Source: a virus. From it: a stretch of 25,378 bases of DNA. The notes under the pieces are model-generated. The model saw only the letters and a program-made list of their open reading frames with translations. It had not been told where the DNA came from and ran no database searches. The DNA is taken from positions 1 through 25,378 of IMG/VR virus record IMGVR_UViG_3300021957_000274; one strand, 5' to 3'. Positions 6,167 to 13,156 of this stretch are shown in pieces (position 1 is the stretch's first letter; every line of letters begins with the position of its first letter). The position numbers and the translations under genes were made by a program.

Positions 6167-6435
6167 TGGCGACGAAGAAGAAAAAATCTGTTAGTCTATC
6201 AGTCAAACGTGGAGAGAAGTTACCTGCTTCTCGAGGCGCTGGACTCACGGCCAAGGGCCGTGCCAAATACAACCGGGCGACAGGGTCGAAGCTGAAAGCT
6301 CCGCAGCCGGGTGGTGGCAAGAGACGAACGTCTTACTGTTCGCGGTCCAAGGGCCAAATGAAAATGCACAACATCAACTGTAAGAAGACGCCAAAGAAGC
6401 GTATCTGTGCGGCGCGTCGGAGGTGGAAATGCTAG
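6166..6435 (+). CDS. Small very basic Cys-containing protein (DUF6321-like)
   Basis: An 89-residue protein with more than a quarter Lys+Arg and cysteines at 58, 72, 81 and 89. It contains LPASRGAGLTAKGRAKYNR (19-37) and LKAPQPGGG (43-51), a combination I recognise from a domain of unknown function (I believe DUF6321) in marine phages and cyanophages. The C-terminal half alternates Cys with basic clusters, suggesting metal binding or nucleic-acid contact. Coupled to the upstream gene (TGATGG) and overlaps the next. It is the first of five small basic genes here. A role in genome packing, or as a small virion protein, is inferred only. Confidence 0.8.
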   Translation: MATKKKKSVSLSVKRGEKLPASRGAGLTAKGRAKYNRATGSKLKAPQPGGGKRRTSYCSRSKGQMKMHNINCKKTPKKRICAARRRWKC

Positions 6436-6755
6436 ATGAAAAAGCGTTGGCGAAAGCCATTGTTGTTGGTCTTGGTGGCGTGGCTCTTTCTCTTGTGGTT
6501 TGGATCCTCAGCACACTGATTGAGGTGGACAAGCGCACAGCGGTGATTGCCAGTAAGGTTGAAGCAAATCACAACATGCTGACACCGTTGTGGGAAGATT
6601 TTATTAGGAGGAAGGGCGATGGCAATCTCGCGCGGTTCGATGCGGCAACAGGTTTCAAAGCCGCCGCAGAAACGGAAGTGGAGCAAGGTCCGCAAATCGA
6701 AAGTCAACTGCAAGCGCCCTCGTGGTTTCAGCGAAAGAGCGCACTGCGCCAGTAA
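6429..6755 (+). CDS. Small membrane protein, possible holin-like
   Basis: I place the start at ATG 6429 because GGAGG lies at 6419-6423 with 5-nt spacing; a GTG at 6423 is in frame but lies within that site. The 108-residue product has one strong transmembrane helix near the N-terminus (about residues 10-31, Ala/Val/Gly/Leu-rich with one Trp), then an amphipathic, charged helix (KRTAVIASKVEANHNM) and a polar tail. Size and topology would suit a holin-like or spanin-like protein, but no family motif decides. The last 137 nt also encode the start of the 52-residue basic protein at 6619 in another frame, so the tail beyond residue 63 is double-coded. Confidence 0.65.
   Translation: MLDEKALAKAIVVGLGGVALSLVVWILSTLIEVDKRTAVIASKVEANHNMLTPLWEDFIRRKGDGNLARFDAATGFKAAAETEVEQGPQIESQLQAPSWFQRKSALRQ
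6606..6611 (+). promoter_or_regulatory. Ribosome binding site AGGAGG for the nested gene
   Basis: AGGAGG, a perfect Shine-Dalgarno core, lies inside the membrane-protein gene and 7 nt before ATG 6619. It is the main evidence that the short overlapping frame is translated. Confidence 0.7.
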
Positions 6756-6777
6756 AAGGAAACGCAGGAATGCCTAA
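6619..6777 (+). CDS. Tiny basic Cys protein nested in the membrane-protein gene
   Basis: A 52-residue protein, MAISRGSMRQ at the N-terminus and CKRPRGFSERAHCASKRKRR near the C-terminus (31-50). It has about 38 percent Lys+Arg and two cysteines (31 and 43). The motif 'C-K-R-P-x-G-F-S-x-x-A-H-C-A' is one I recognise from small proteins of marine phages, which argues against a chance frame. AGGAGG at 6606-6611 gives ideal spacing. It overlaps the upstream membrane gene by 137 nt in a different frame and the downstream gene by 8 nt (ATGCCTAA). Function unknown; with its basic neighbours a DNA-binding or virion role is possible. Confidence 0.8.
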   Translation: MAISRGSMRQQVSKPPQKRKWSKVRKSKVNCKRPRGFSERAHCASKRKRRNA

Positions 6778-7027
6778 AGATGCATGCTATCGCAAAGTTA
6801 AGGCAAGATATAAGGTCTTCCCGTCGGCGTACGCAAGCGGGGCCATCGCCAAGTGCCGTAAGGTCGGAGCCGCAAACTGGGGCAAAAGCACCAAAAAAGC
6901 TGTCGGTGGAATCCACGAACAAAAAGCCAAGCGACCGTTTCGGGGCAATCTAGATTCGAATCAGGTTGTCGCTCGAGGCTGCGGCGGAGTTATGAATGGG
7001 CGGCGAAAGAAAACCCGCTGCACCTAG
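6770..7027 (+). CDS. Small basic protein with CYRKVKARYKVFPSAYASG motif
   Basis: I choose ATG 6770 over the in-frame GTG at 6722 because it overlaps the preceding stop (ATGCCTAA) and begins just before the conserved part. The 85-residue protein contains ACYRKVKARYKVFPSAYASG (5-24) and AKCRKVGAANWG (27-38), a signature I know from marine phages and large algal viruses. Cysteines at 6, 29, 71 and 84 with many Lys/Arg suggest a metal-binding or nucleic-acid-binding mini-protein. The C-terminus holds RGCGGVMNGRRKKTRC. Known to be widespread, function unknown; I infer a virion-packaged or DNA-associated role from charge and neighbours. Confidence 0.8.
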   Translation: MPKDACYRKVKARYKVFPSAYASGAIAKCRKVGAANWGKSTKKAVGGIHEQKAKRPFRGNLDSNQVVARGCGGVMNGRRKKTRCT

Positions 7028-7029
7028 CG

Positions 7030-7218
7030 ATGATCCATGCGTTTTTACTGTTTGTTTACATTGGTGTAGGAGAAGACCGAAGGCTAACAAGCAACGACAT
7101 GTACTTTCGTGACTTGAACGAGTGCACGTATTTCGCGCAGAAGCTCCACAGACAGGGCAACAACATCACCGCGTATTGTGTGCCCCGGCAGGTAAGTAAG
7201 GAAACGAAGGTCTACTGA
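7030..7218 (+). CDS. Short protein with hydrophobic N-terminus
   Basis: A 62-residue protein beginning MIHAFLLFVYIGVGEDRR, a short hydrophobic start that could be a membrane anchor or a buried strand, followed by SNDMYFRDLNECTYFAQKLH (21-40), and ending near TAYCVPRQVSKETKVY. Two cysteines (32 and 50) could form a disulfide if exported. I recognise the type from marine phages, where the sequence is well conserved and unassigned. Two nt separate it from the previous gene and it overlaps the next by TGATG. The Shine-Dalgarno sequence is weak, so coupling is likely. Confidence 0.75.
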   Translation: MIHAFLLFVYIGVGEDRRLTSNDMYFRDLNECTYFAQKLHRQGNNITAYCVPRQVSKETKVY

Positions 7219-7649
7219 TGTTAGCCGAACTCGCAGCAGCAAACGCAGCCTTCGCCGTGATCAAGCAGGCTGTTCAGAACGGCAAGGAGATTGCAGCAGC
7301 AGGCAGCGCCATTGCAGAGTTTGTGGGTGCGAAGGAGAAGTTGCAAAAGAAAGCCTCCCGCAAGGGCGGCGGTTCTGATCTCGAAGAATTCATGGCTCTT
7401 GAACAGATTCGAGAACAGGAAGAGCAACTGAAGCAGATTATGATTTACGCTGGTCGTCCGGGGTTGTGGGCAGATTGGCAGAAGTTTCAGGCGAAGGCAC
7501 GAGTCGCAAGACGGGAGGCAGAAGAGGCACAGGCCCGTAAAAGAAGGAAGATCCTTGATATAGTGATCGTCTCGGTTTTCTTTGCTGTAGGTCTAACGGT
7601 GCTTGGCTGTGTTGTGGCTCTGGCGCTTCATACACAGGGTAAGTTGTGA
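7218..7649 (+). CDS. Coiled-coil protein with C-terminal membrane helix
   Basis: A 143-residue protein: an Ala-rich helical N-terminus (1-40), a Gly-rich linker with Lys/Arg (41-53), a charged coiled coil SDLEEFMALEQIREQEEQL (53-71), a GRPGLWADWQKFQ segment (79-91), a basic helix (92-111) and one transmembrane helix (about 112-137) near the C-terminus. The family occurs in marine myoviruses and podoviruses to my knowledge, without known function. Tail-anchored topology with a cytoplasmic coiled coil would suit a membrane-linked lysis regulator, or a virion protein that meets the membrane during DNA entry. Start overlaps the previous stop (TGATG). Confidence 0.75.
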   Translation: MLAELAAANAAFAVIKQAVQNGKEIAAAGSAIAEFVGAKEKLQKKASRKGGGSDLEEFMALEQIREQEEQLKQIMIYAGRPGLWADWQKFQAKARVARREAEEAQARKRRKILDIVIVSVFFAVGLTVLGCVVALALHTQGKL

Positions 7650-7927
7650 TGGCAGTACGAAAAACAAAAGAAGGCGCTGCGTTAAAGCGGTGGTTCAAGG
7701 AAGGCTGGAAAGATGTGCGTACCGGCAAGGCTTGTGGCCGGAAGAAGGGCGAAAAACGTGGCACACCGTACTGTCGTCCTACGAAGCGCGTATCATCCAA
7801 AACTCCCAAGACCGCTTCCGAAATGACTTCTGCTGAAAAGCGTAGTAGAATCAGTCAGAAAAAGCGTTTAGGGCAACCCGCCGGCAAGCCACGGCGCGTA
7901 AAATCGTTGAAGAGGAAGAAGAAATGA
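7649..7927 (+). CDS. Small very basic protein, DUF5872-like
   Basis: ATG 7649 overlaps the upstream stop (TGATG); an adjacent GTG at 7646 adds one residue at most. The 92-residue product contains RWFKEGWKDVRTGKACGRKKGEKR (short parts at 14-37), then PYCRP and SSKTPKTASEM (49-59), the order seen in the family I know as DUF5872 from marine phages and giant viruses. The C-terminus is almost all Lys/Arg (82-92). Two cysteines (29 and 42) flank the basic core. Protamine-like composition suggests DNA or RNA binding, but this is inference. Coupled by ATGA to the next gene. Confidence 0.82.
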   Translation: MAVRKTKEGAALKRWFKEGWKDVRTGKACGRKKGEKRGTPYCRPTKRVSSKTPKTASEMTSAEKRSRISQKKRLGQPAGKPRRVKSLKRKKK

Positions 7928-8124
7928 AGAAGAGCTTTCCGGACTTGAATAAGGACGGCAAGGTAACCAAGGCCGATGTTCTGAAAGGCCGTGGTGTTCC
8001 TGGGTTCAAAAAGGGCACATACATGTGTTCCCCTCGCAAGATGGAAGCCGGCGCTATGGAAATGCCTCGCATGAAGTGCGGTGGCATGAACAAGAAGCGT
8101 TACGGTGGCACCTATAAAAAGTAG
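7924..8124 (+). CDS. Small basic protein with EF-hand/dockerin-type calcium loop
   Basis: A 66-residue protein. Residues 7-18, DLNKDGKVTKAD, match a canonical EF-hand or dockerin calcium loop: Asp1, Asn3, Asp5, Gly6, hydrophobic Val8, Thr9 and Asp12. One loop is present, not two. The remainder is Lys/Met/Gly-rich with cysteines at 35 and 52 and ends GGTYKK. It is the last of five small basic genes and overlaps its predecessor by ATGA. Calcium binding is a family-based expectation; the biological role is unknown, perhaps virion stabilisation in calcium-rich sea water. Confidence 0.8.
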   Translation: MKKSFPDLNKDGKVTKADVLKGRGVPGFKKGTYMCSPRKMEAGAMEMPRMKCGGMNKKRYGGTYKK

Positions 8125-8130
8125 TGAGAT

Positions 8131-8799
8131 ATGGCAACTTCAGGATCCAGAGATTTTGACCTCGACGTAGCAGAGATTATCGAGGAGGCGTATGAACGGT
8201 GCGGGCTGGAAGTTCGCACTGGTTACGATGCGCGTACGGCTCGTCGGTCACTGAATCTAATGTTCGCTGACTGGGCCAACCGTGGCTTGAACCTGTGGAC
8301 GGTGAAGCAGGGAACGCAGGCTCTGACTTCTGGCACGGCGACCTATGCATTTGACGCCACCTACACAGATTTGCTTGAAGTTGTGATCCGCCGTAGCGGC
8401 ACAGACTATGAACTGGACCGTATGTCGCGCAGTGATTATCTAACCCTACCAAACAAGTCGCAGACAGGCCGGCCCAGTCAGTTTTTTTATAACCGCCAGA
8501 CCACGCCAGAGATCACACTGTGGCCAACACCAGACAGTTCGACTGACAGTCTTGTGTATTATTATGTGCAGCGGATCCAAGATGTAGACGCTTTGGTCAA
8601 CACGACTGACGCTCCGTTTCGGTTCTTGCCGTGCATGGTTGCCGGCCTTGCTTACTACATCGCGATGAAGAAAGCGCCGGAGAGGGTGCAGCTTCTCAAG
8701 GCGGTGTACGAGGAAGAGTTCCAGCGGGCAGCAGACGAGGATGAAGATCGCGTTGCACTGAAGCTGCAACCGAGCATGCAGTATCTGAGGGTGAACTGA
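8131..8799 (+). CDS. Head-tail connector protein, P22 gp4-like
   Basis: A 222-residue, mainly helical protein. The N-terminal pattern EIIEEAYERCGLEVRTGYDA (about 14-33), then RRSLNLMFADWANRGLNLWTV (about 38-58), is typical of the tail accessory/adaptor family of P22 gp4, which binds the portal and begins the tail. The middle is a beta segment with Trp-Pro-Thr-Pro-Asp-Ser, a motif common to these adaptors, and the C-terminus is helical and acidic (AVYEEEFQRAADEDED). It is followed by two genes of the same module and shares a stop/start overlap with the next. Family call by pattern; no tool search was possible. Confidence 0.75.
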   Translation: MATSGSRDFDLDVAEIIEEAYERCGLEVRTGYDARTARRSLNLMFADWANRGLNLWTVKQGTQALTSGTATYAFDATYTDLLEVVIRRSGTDYELDRMSRSDYLTLPNKSQTGRPSQFFYNRQTTPEITLWPTPDSSTDSLVYYYVQRIQDVDALVNTTDAPFRFLPCMVAGLAYYIAMKKAPERVQLLKAVYEEEFQRAADEDEDRVALKLQPSMQYLRVN

Positions 8800-9305
8800 T
8801 GGCGAGGTTTGCTTCGGGGAAAGATGCCTGGGGCTACTCTGACCGGTCTGGGTTTCGTTACCGGTTGGTTGACATGGTTACGGAATGGAATGGCTCGAAG
8901 GTCGGTAGGGACGAATACGAGCCAAAGCATCCGCAGCTAGAGCCGATCCGGGTTGGCCCGGATCCACAGGCGCTGCATGATCCGCGTCCGGATCAGCGCA
9001 CTGAGGTGGCAGTGGCTAGGCTTCTGCCCGCAAACGCATTTCTGTCGGGTTCTTCCGGCAGTGCTGTTATCACGGTTATTGAGCCTTCGCATGGACGCAC
9101 GACGGGCGATACTGTAAGGTTCCGCAAGGTAGAAGCCTTTGATGGCTTCACTGAGGCTGTTCTGGAGAGTGCAAGTGGTTACGAAATTACTGTCACTGAT
9201 TCGAATCTGTATACCTTCACGGCTTCGTCGGGTACGGCGACAGCCGGTAATTCACGAGGCGGCGGTGAAAGTGCGACTGTTGGGCCGGTGACGTTGGAGA
9301 AATAA
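8799..9305 (+). CDS. Virion protein with FCCH-like beta module
   Basis: A 168-residue protein. Its N-terminus (ASGKDAWGYSDRSGFRYR, then MVTEWNGSKVGRDEYEPKHP) belongs to a conserved type found beside connector genes of marine phages. The C-terminal half (about 82-150) holds AVITVIEPSHGRTTGDTVRF and a strand series ending YTFTASSGTA, a beta module often labelled as similar to the ubiquitin-activating enzyme E1 FCCH domain in phage annotations; this is a fold label, not evidence of ubiquitin chemistry. A similar module occurs in the nozzle protein at 22312. Function likely structural, at the neck or tail. Confidence 0.75.
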   Translation: MARFASGKDAWGYSDRSGFRYRLVDMVTEWNGSKVGRDEYEPKHPQLEPIRVGPDPQALHDPRPDQRTEVAVARLLPANAFLSGSSGSAVITVIEPSHGRTTGDTVRFRKVEAFDGFTEAVLESASGYEITVTDSNLYTFTASSGTATAGNSRGGGESATVGPVTLEK

Positions 9306-9953
9306 ATGGCATTCACGTATGCACAACTGAAAACAGCGATTCAAGATTACACGGAGAACACAGAAACGTCCTTCGTGACTAATCTGTCGACATTCATTCG
9401 TGCAGCCGAGGATCGTATCTTCAAGCTGGTTGATCTCGAAATCTTCCGGAAGAACGCCACGAGTGCGCTGACTAGCAGTGATCCGTACCTGTCTGTGCCT
9501 ACCGACTATTTGGCGTCGTTTTCACTGTCGATTACGAACGGCAGTTCCAAAGAATTCTTGCTTCAAAAGGATGTGAACTACATTCAGGAGTACAATCCGA
9601 ATCCGGCAACAACTGGTACGCCGAAATACTACGCCTTCTTCGACAAGGACAACTTCATCATTGCGCCAACGCCGGACAGTAACTATGTCGTCGAGCTTCA
9701 CTATTACTATCGCCCCGCTTCGCTGACTGCGGGCGCGGAAAGTGGCACGACCTGGCTCAGTGACAACGCCCCGAACGCCTTACTTTACGGATCGTTAGTA
9801 GAAGCGTATATTTACATGAAAGGTGAACAGGACATGCTTCAAATGTACGAGAAGCAGTTCACCGAAGCTATGACCAGGATCAAAGATCTGGCGGAAGCAC
9901 GGGAAAACAGCGATGCGTATCGCAGAGGTCTGCCAGATCGGCCTCGGACATAA
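9306..9953 (+). CDS. Tail adaptor protein, phiSU10 adaptor-like
   Basis: A 215-residue protein with helices FIRAAEDRIFKLVDLEIFRK (about 30-49), then YLSVPTDYLASFSLSITNG (about 60-78), KDVNYIQEYNP, GTPKYYAFFDKDNFIIAPTP (about 104-123), VELHYYYRPASL and a helical end (YGSLVEAYIYMKGEQDM). This order matches the tail adaptor family typified by phage phiSU10 and the T7-type tail tubular protein A. It would form the ring between portal and nozzle. GGAGAAATAA precedes the start. It follows the gp4-like gene after one intervening gene, giving a complete neck module. The nozzle gene is displaced 12 kb downstream. Confidence 0.82.
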   Translation: MAFTYAQLKTAIQDYTENTETSFVTNLSTFIRAAEDRIFKLVDLEIFRKNATSALTSSDPYLSVPTDYLASFSLSITNGSSKEFLLQKDVNYIQEYNPNPATTGTPKYYAFFDKDNFIIAPTPDSNYVVELHYYYRPASLTAGAESGTTWLSDNAPNALLYGSLVEAYIYMKGEQDMLQMYEKQFTEAMTRIKDLAEARENSDAYRRGLPDRPRT

Positions 9954-9963
9954 GGAGTAGAAG

Positions 9964-10407
9964 ATGGCAACATCAAACGCAGCAACCACTTACCTTGAGC
10001 ATGCGATTCTAGATTTCTTGTTCAAGAACAACTCAGAGTCGTTGGCGACTTTGGGCGACAGCATTTATATCGGCCTCGCGACGGCTGTGTCGGATGCAGA
10101 AGCTGGCTCGGTGACAGAAGTTAATACCACAACAGAAGATGCTAACTATGCACGGCAGCAGGTAGCGGCGTCTGGCTGGACTCTAACCTCTGTCGCTACA
10201 GACCAGCAAACGGTAACCAACGCAGCCAACATCGAATATTCGGCATCAAGCGGCGTAGCCACCTACACCGTAACACATGCTTTCGTTGCGGATGCTTCGA
10301 CCAGCGGCAACATTCTGTTTGTTGGCGCGCTTGATGCCAGCAAGACGATTGCATCTGGTGACATCTTCCGCATCAACGCAGGGAACTTTACCATCGAGTT
10401 GAAGTAA
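9964..10407 (+). CDS. Small tail/fibre-region structural protein
   Basis: A 147-residue, beta-rich protein starting MATSNAATTYLEHAILDFLF, with SIYIGLATAVSDAEAGSVTEV (about 38-58), NYARQQVAASGW and GNILFVGALDASKTIASGD (about 114-132). I recognise this composition from phage proteins located at the start of tail-fibre clusters; they are structural and unassigned. AAGGAGTAGAAG gives a good ribosome binding site. Ends TAATGG, coupling it to the large fibre gene. No signal peptide or enzymatic motif. Confidence 0.72.
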   Translation: MATSNAATTYLEHAILDFLFKNNSESLATLGDSIYIGLATAVSDAEAGSVTEVNTTTEDANYARQQVAASGWTLTSVATDQQTVTNAANIEYSASSGVATYTVTHAFVADASTSGNILFVGALDASKTIASGDIFRINAGNFTIELK

Positions 10408-11972
10408 TGGCACTGGTACTCAAGGACCGCGTCAAGGAGACAACCACCACTACCGGCACTGGCACATATACTTTGGCCGGTGCCGTTACTGGTTTTGAGG
10501 CTTTTTCCGGGGTTGGCGACGGCAATACGACATACTACGCATGTACGGACGGTACGGACTTCGAGGTGGGTATCGGCACCTACACCGCTTCGGGTACGAC
10601 CCTTGCGCGTACGACAATCTTGCAGTCGAGCAATAGTGATGCGGCAGTTAATTGGTCAGCGGGCAGTAAGACCATCTTCATCACGCAGCCAGCAGAAAAG
10701 GCGGTGTTCCTTGATGGAAGTGGGAACATCTCCATTCCCGGCACGATTGATGGACGTGATCTTGCGGCTGATGGTACAAAACTTGACGGCATAGAGGCAA
10801 ACGCTACCGCAGATCAAACTGCGGCTGAAATTCGTACACTCGTGGAGAGTGCGACAGATAGCAATGTCTTCACTGATGCTGATCACACGAAGCTGAACGG
10901 AATCGAAGCCAGTGCAGACGTAACCGACACTGCCAACGTCACCGCGGCTGGCGCACTTATGGACAGCGAGGTTACGAACCTTGCTGACGTGAAGTCATTT
11001 GACCCTGCTGACTACGCCACTGCGGCGCAAGGCACTACTGCTGATTCTGCTATGCAGGATTTGGTTGACGACACTACCCCTCAACTCGGCGGCGTACTAG
11101 ACACAAACGGCAACAACATCGAGTTTGGCGACTCGACAGGTGCAGAGGTCAATCGACTGAAGTTCGGTGCCGGTGACGACTTACAGATTTTTCATTCAGG
11201 CTCCAACTCTGCCATCCTTGATTCTGGCACAGGAAATTTAATTATTGGCGCAAATGATTTTCAGTTAACCAACAGCGGGATAACAGAAAATTATATAAAA
11301 GCATTTAGTAACGGCGCAGTCGAACTTTACTACGACAACGCCAAGAAGCTGGAGACGACAGCCGAAGGCGTCGATGTCACCGGTAAGCTAGACGGTGACG
11401 TAATTGAACTCGCTGGCGGCGTAACCTACGACCCGCCGGGTACTACCGGTACTGATACGGCGACGGATGTTGCGATTGCGTTACTTGATGGTCAACGAAT
11501 CGTTCTAGGCGAAAACGGTTTTATCCGCACCATCTTGGAGGCGGAGTGGGGTCAGCCTCTTGTTATTGGACAGAGTGGTACGGCTGCGTTTGGTGGCACC
11601 AATATTTTTGGTGGTAGTGGCTCAGTAAACCTACATTACGACTCGTCCAAAAAACTTGGGACGTTGACAGATGGCGTAGAGATTCGTGGCGCACTTTATT
11701 TTGAGGGCGACACAGATGACACCAATGAAACGAAATTAACCGTCACTGACCCAACCGCCGACCGCACCATCACCCTGCCCGACGCTACTGGCACGGTTTT
11801 AACCACTGGCAACTCTGACACGCCGACCACGACGACTAGCTCATCTGATGCTGACTTTGTTCTTGTGGATGACGGCGGCACAATGAAGAAGATTACACCT
11901 GCCAACTTGGGCATCACAGCGGGAGCGGCTTCGGTTGACGACGCAACCGCACTGGCAATCGCACTAGGATAG
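10407..11972 (+). CDS. Large tail fibre protein
   Basis: A 521-residue fibre. The N-terminal domain (about 1-100) contains the YTLAGAVTGFEAF and GDGNTTYYACTDG segments typical of phage fibre bases. It is followed by repeat-like shaft elements: TKLDGIEANATADQTAAEIR (about 128-147) and the related TKLNGIEASADVTDTANV, then NGNNIEFGDSTGAEVNRL, then NLHYDSSKKLGTLTDGVEIR. The end contains TADRTITLPDATGTVLTTGN (about 451-470), a motif widespread in marine phage fibres. A clearly A+T-rich block (about 11215-11320) inside otherwise GC-balanced sequence suggests a swapped shaft segment. It likely attaches to the tail and presents binding domains. Start overlaps the previous stop. Confidence 0.82.
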   Translation: MALVLKDRVKETTTTTGTGTYTLAGAVTGFEAFSGVGDGNTTYYACTDGTDFEVGIGTYTASGTTLARTTILQSSNSDAAVNWSAGSKTIFITQPAEKAVFLDGSGNISIPGTIDGRDLAADGTKLDGIEANATADQTAAEIRTLVESATDSNVFTDADHTKLNGIEASADVTDTANVTAAGALMDSEVTNLADVKSFDPADYATAAQGTTADSAMQDLVDDTTPQLGGVLDTNGNNIEFGDSTGAEVNRLKFGAGDDLQIFHSGSNSAILDSGTGNLIIGANDFQLTNSGITENYIKAFSNGAVELYYDNAKKLETTAEGVDVTGKLDGDVIELAGGVTYDPPGTTGTDTATDVAIALLDGQRIVLGENGFIRTILEAEWGQPLVIGQSGTAAFGGTNIFGGSGSVNLHYDSSKKLGTLTDGVEIRGALYFEGDTDDTNETKLTVTDPTADRTITLPDATGTVLTTGNSDTPTTTTSSSDADFVLVDDGGTMKKITPANLGITAGAASVDDATALAIALG

Positions 11973-11976
11973 AAAC

Positions 11977-12327
11977 ATGGCAAACACATTCAAAGTAAAG
12001 ACGAATGCGGCCATGCCAGCGAGTGCTGGTACGCCGCTTACCCTGTACACCGTACCGTCCAGCACGACCAGCGTGGTCTTGGGATTGATGCTGTGTAACG
12101 TACACACCAGTCAGGTGACTGCTGACGTACAGCTTGTGTCCGACACATCTGACACGGAAACCAACGAGACGGTGCTGCTGGTTAAGGACATCCCGATCCC
12201 GGCGGGATCTTCTGTTGAGTTGCTGTCTGGCAACAAGGTTGTGTTGCAGACCACCGACGTGTTGAAAATTGACTGCAACATCGCGGCCAAGATCGACGCG
12301 ACATTGAGCATTATGGAGATCACCTGA
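11977..12327 (+). CDS. Small beta-sandwich tail-fibre accessory protein
   Basis: A 116-residue protein: MANTFKVKTNAAMPASAGTP, then LTLYTVPSSTTSVVLGLMLC (about 22-41), VLLVKDIPIPAGSSVEL (about 66-82) and NKVVLQTTDVLKI. The alternating strands and the 'V.D.PIPAGSSVE' segment are the pattern of a small protein found after fibre genes in cyanophages and pelagiphages. There is no hydrophobic export signal. Probably a fibre-associated or decoration protein. It is separated from the large fibre gene by 4 nt and overlaps the next gene by TGATG. Confidence 0.75.
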   Translation: MANTFKVKTNAAMPASAGTPLTLYTVPSSTTSVVLGLMLCNVHTSQVTADVQLVSDTSDTETNETVLLVKDIPIPAGSSVELLSGNKVVLQTTDVLKIDCNIAAKIDATLSIMEIT

Positions 12328-12776
12328 TGCCGTTTATTGGCAACCCCATAACGTCACAGTTCCAGGCGAGGCCAGCTACCGAAGAGTTCAACGGTGACGG
12401 CTCGACCACTACGTTCACGCTAGGCACGGCGGTGACGCAGGAAGATATTATTGTATCTGTGGACGGGGTTATTCAGGAAAGCGTGGATGCGTTTACCGTG
12501 CCGGATGGCACAACCCTGACGTTTACGGCGGCACCGTCCAGCGGCACTGGAAACATTTTTGTTATTTACATGGGTGTAGCAGCGTCGTCTGTAACACCAC
12601 CTGATCAAAACAAGGGTAACTTCAAGGGTGGTGGCCTGTTCCGTACCAACGCACAGTCGTTGACTGCCGACACAACCATCCTTGCAACTGAGAACGCTAA
12701 CGTGACTGGGCCGTTTACCGTAGCCAGCGGTGTGACCCTGACAGTCGAAAGCGGCGGGACACTGGTGACGCTATGA
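12327..12776 (+). CDS. Tail-fibre protein
   Basis: A 149-residue protein with EEFNGDGSTTTFTLGTAVT (about 19-37), VSVDGVIQESVDAFTV, TLTFTAAPSSGTGNIFVIYMG (about 64-84) and a C-terminal beta repeat region (TGPFTVASGVTLTVESGGTL). The 'FNGDGSTTTFTL ... GV.Q ... LTF..APSSG.GN' order is widely used in phage tail fibres as a small beta module; a variant recurs in the gene at 16327. No receptor can be inferred. It is coupled by ATGA to the first GDLA-family gene. Confidence 0.78.
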   Translation: MPFIGNPITSQFQARPATEEFNGDGSTTTFTLGTAVTQEDIIVSVDGVIQESVDAFTVPDGTTLTFTAAPSSGTGNIFVIYMGVAASSVTPPDQNKGNFKGGGLFRTNAQSLTADTTILATENANVTGPFTVASGVTLTVESGGTLVTL

Positions 12777-13156
12777 GTACATTGAAGGCAGATACCATCC
12801 AGTCAACCAGCGGCGGTGCGGCTACGCTGACTAAGCAACACGCTGCGAAGGCGTGGGCGCAAATTCAACAGACAAGCACCCAGACCGTTCACGGCAGCTT
12901 TAATGTCTCAGGGATTGTTGACACCAATACATCTAGGACAGAGGTCAACTATACAAATGCAATGGGCGATGCAAATTACTCCGCACTGTCGTCTGGCTCA
13001 AAGGACTGGGACGCCACCCCTGCTGGGAATCAGAGCCTGATGGTCGGTGCAGTTTATGCGACAACAGGGGACAGCTATTACCAGTCAACGAACGATGGCG
13101 GTGCTGCTCAAGATAGCCCAAGATTTATGGTTGCAATCCACGGAGACCTCGCATGA
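12773..13156 (+). CDS. GDLA-family fibre cassette protein, copy 1
   Basis: A 127-residue protein starting MSTLKADTIQSTSGG and ending VAIHGDLA. The shared family features are a short N-terminal 'LK.DT' strand, an Ala-Lys-Ala-Trp motif (about 25-28), Ser-Phe-Asn near residue 42, an Asn-Tyr element and the terminal His-Gly-Asp-Leu-Ala. The middle is variable. Related copies lie at 14264, 16782, 17210 and 17602. The end is encoded by the 15-bp segment at 13139-13153 whose GGAG also serves the next gene. Probably a trimeric-fibre tip or exchangeable tail-surface subunit. Family relationship seen in sequence; role inferred. Confidence 0.8.
   Translation: MSTLKADTIQSTSGGAATLTKQHAAKAWAQIQQTSTQTVHGSFNVSGIVDTNTSRTEVNYTNAMGDANYSALSSGSKDWDATPAGNQSLMVGAVYATTGDSYYQSTNDGGAAQDSPRFMVAIHGDLA
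13139..13153 (+). repeat. Cassette-end repeat, copy 1
   Basis: CACGGAGACCTCGCA, encoding the His-Gly-Asp-Leu-Ala end of the 12773 gene (last base shared with the following ATG). GGAG lies 8 nt before ATG 13153. Identical copies are at 14606 and 17193. Confidence 0.85.

Noticed and set aside
8799-9305. True ubiquitin-pathway protein from the FCCH-like similarity
   Set aside because: No adenylation or catalytic cysteine domain; only a small beta module in a virion-region protein.
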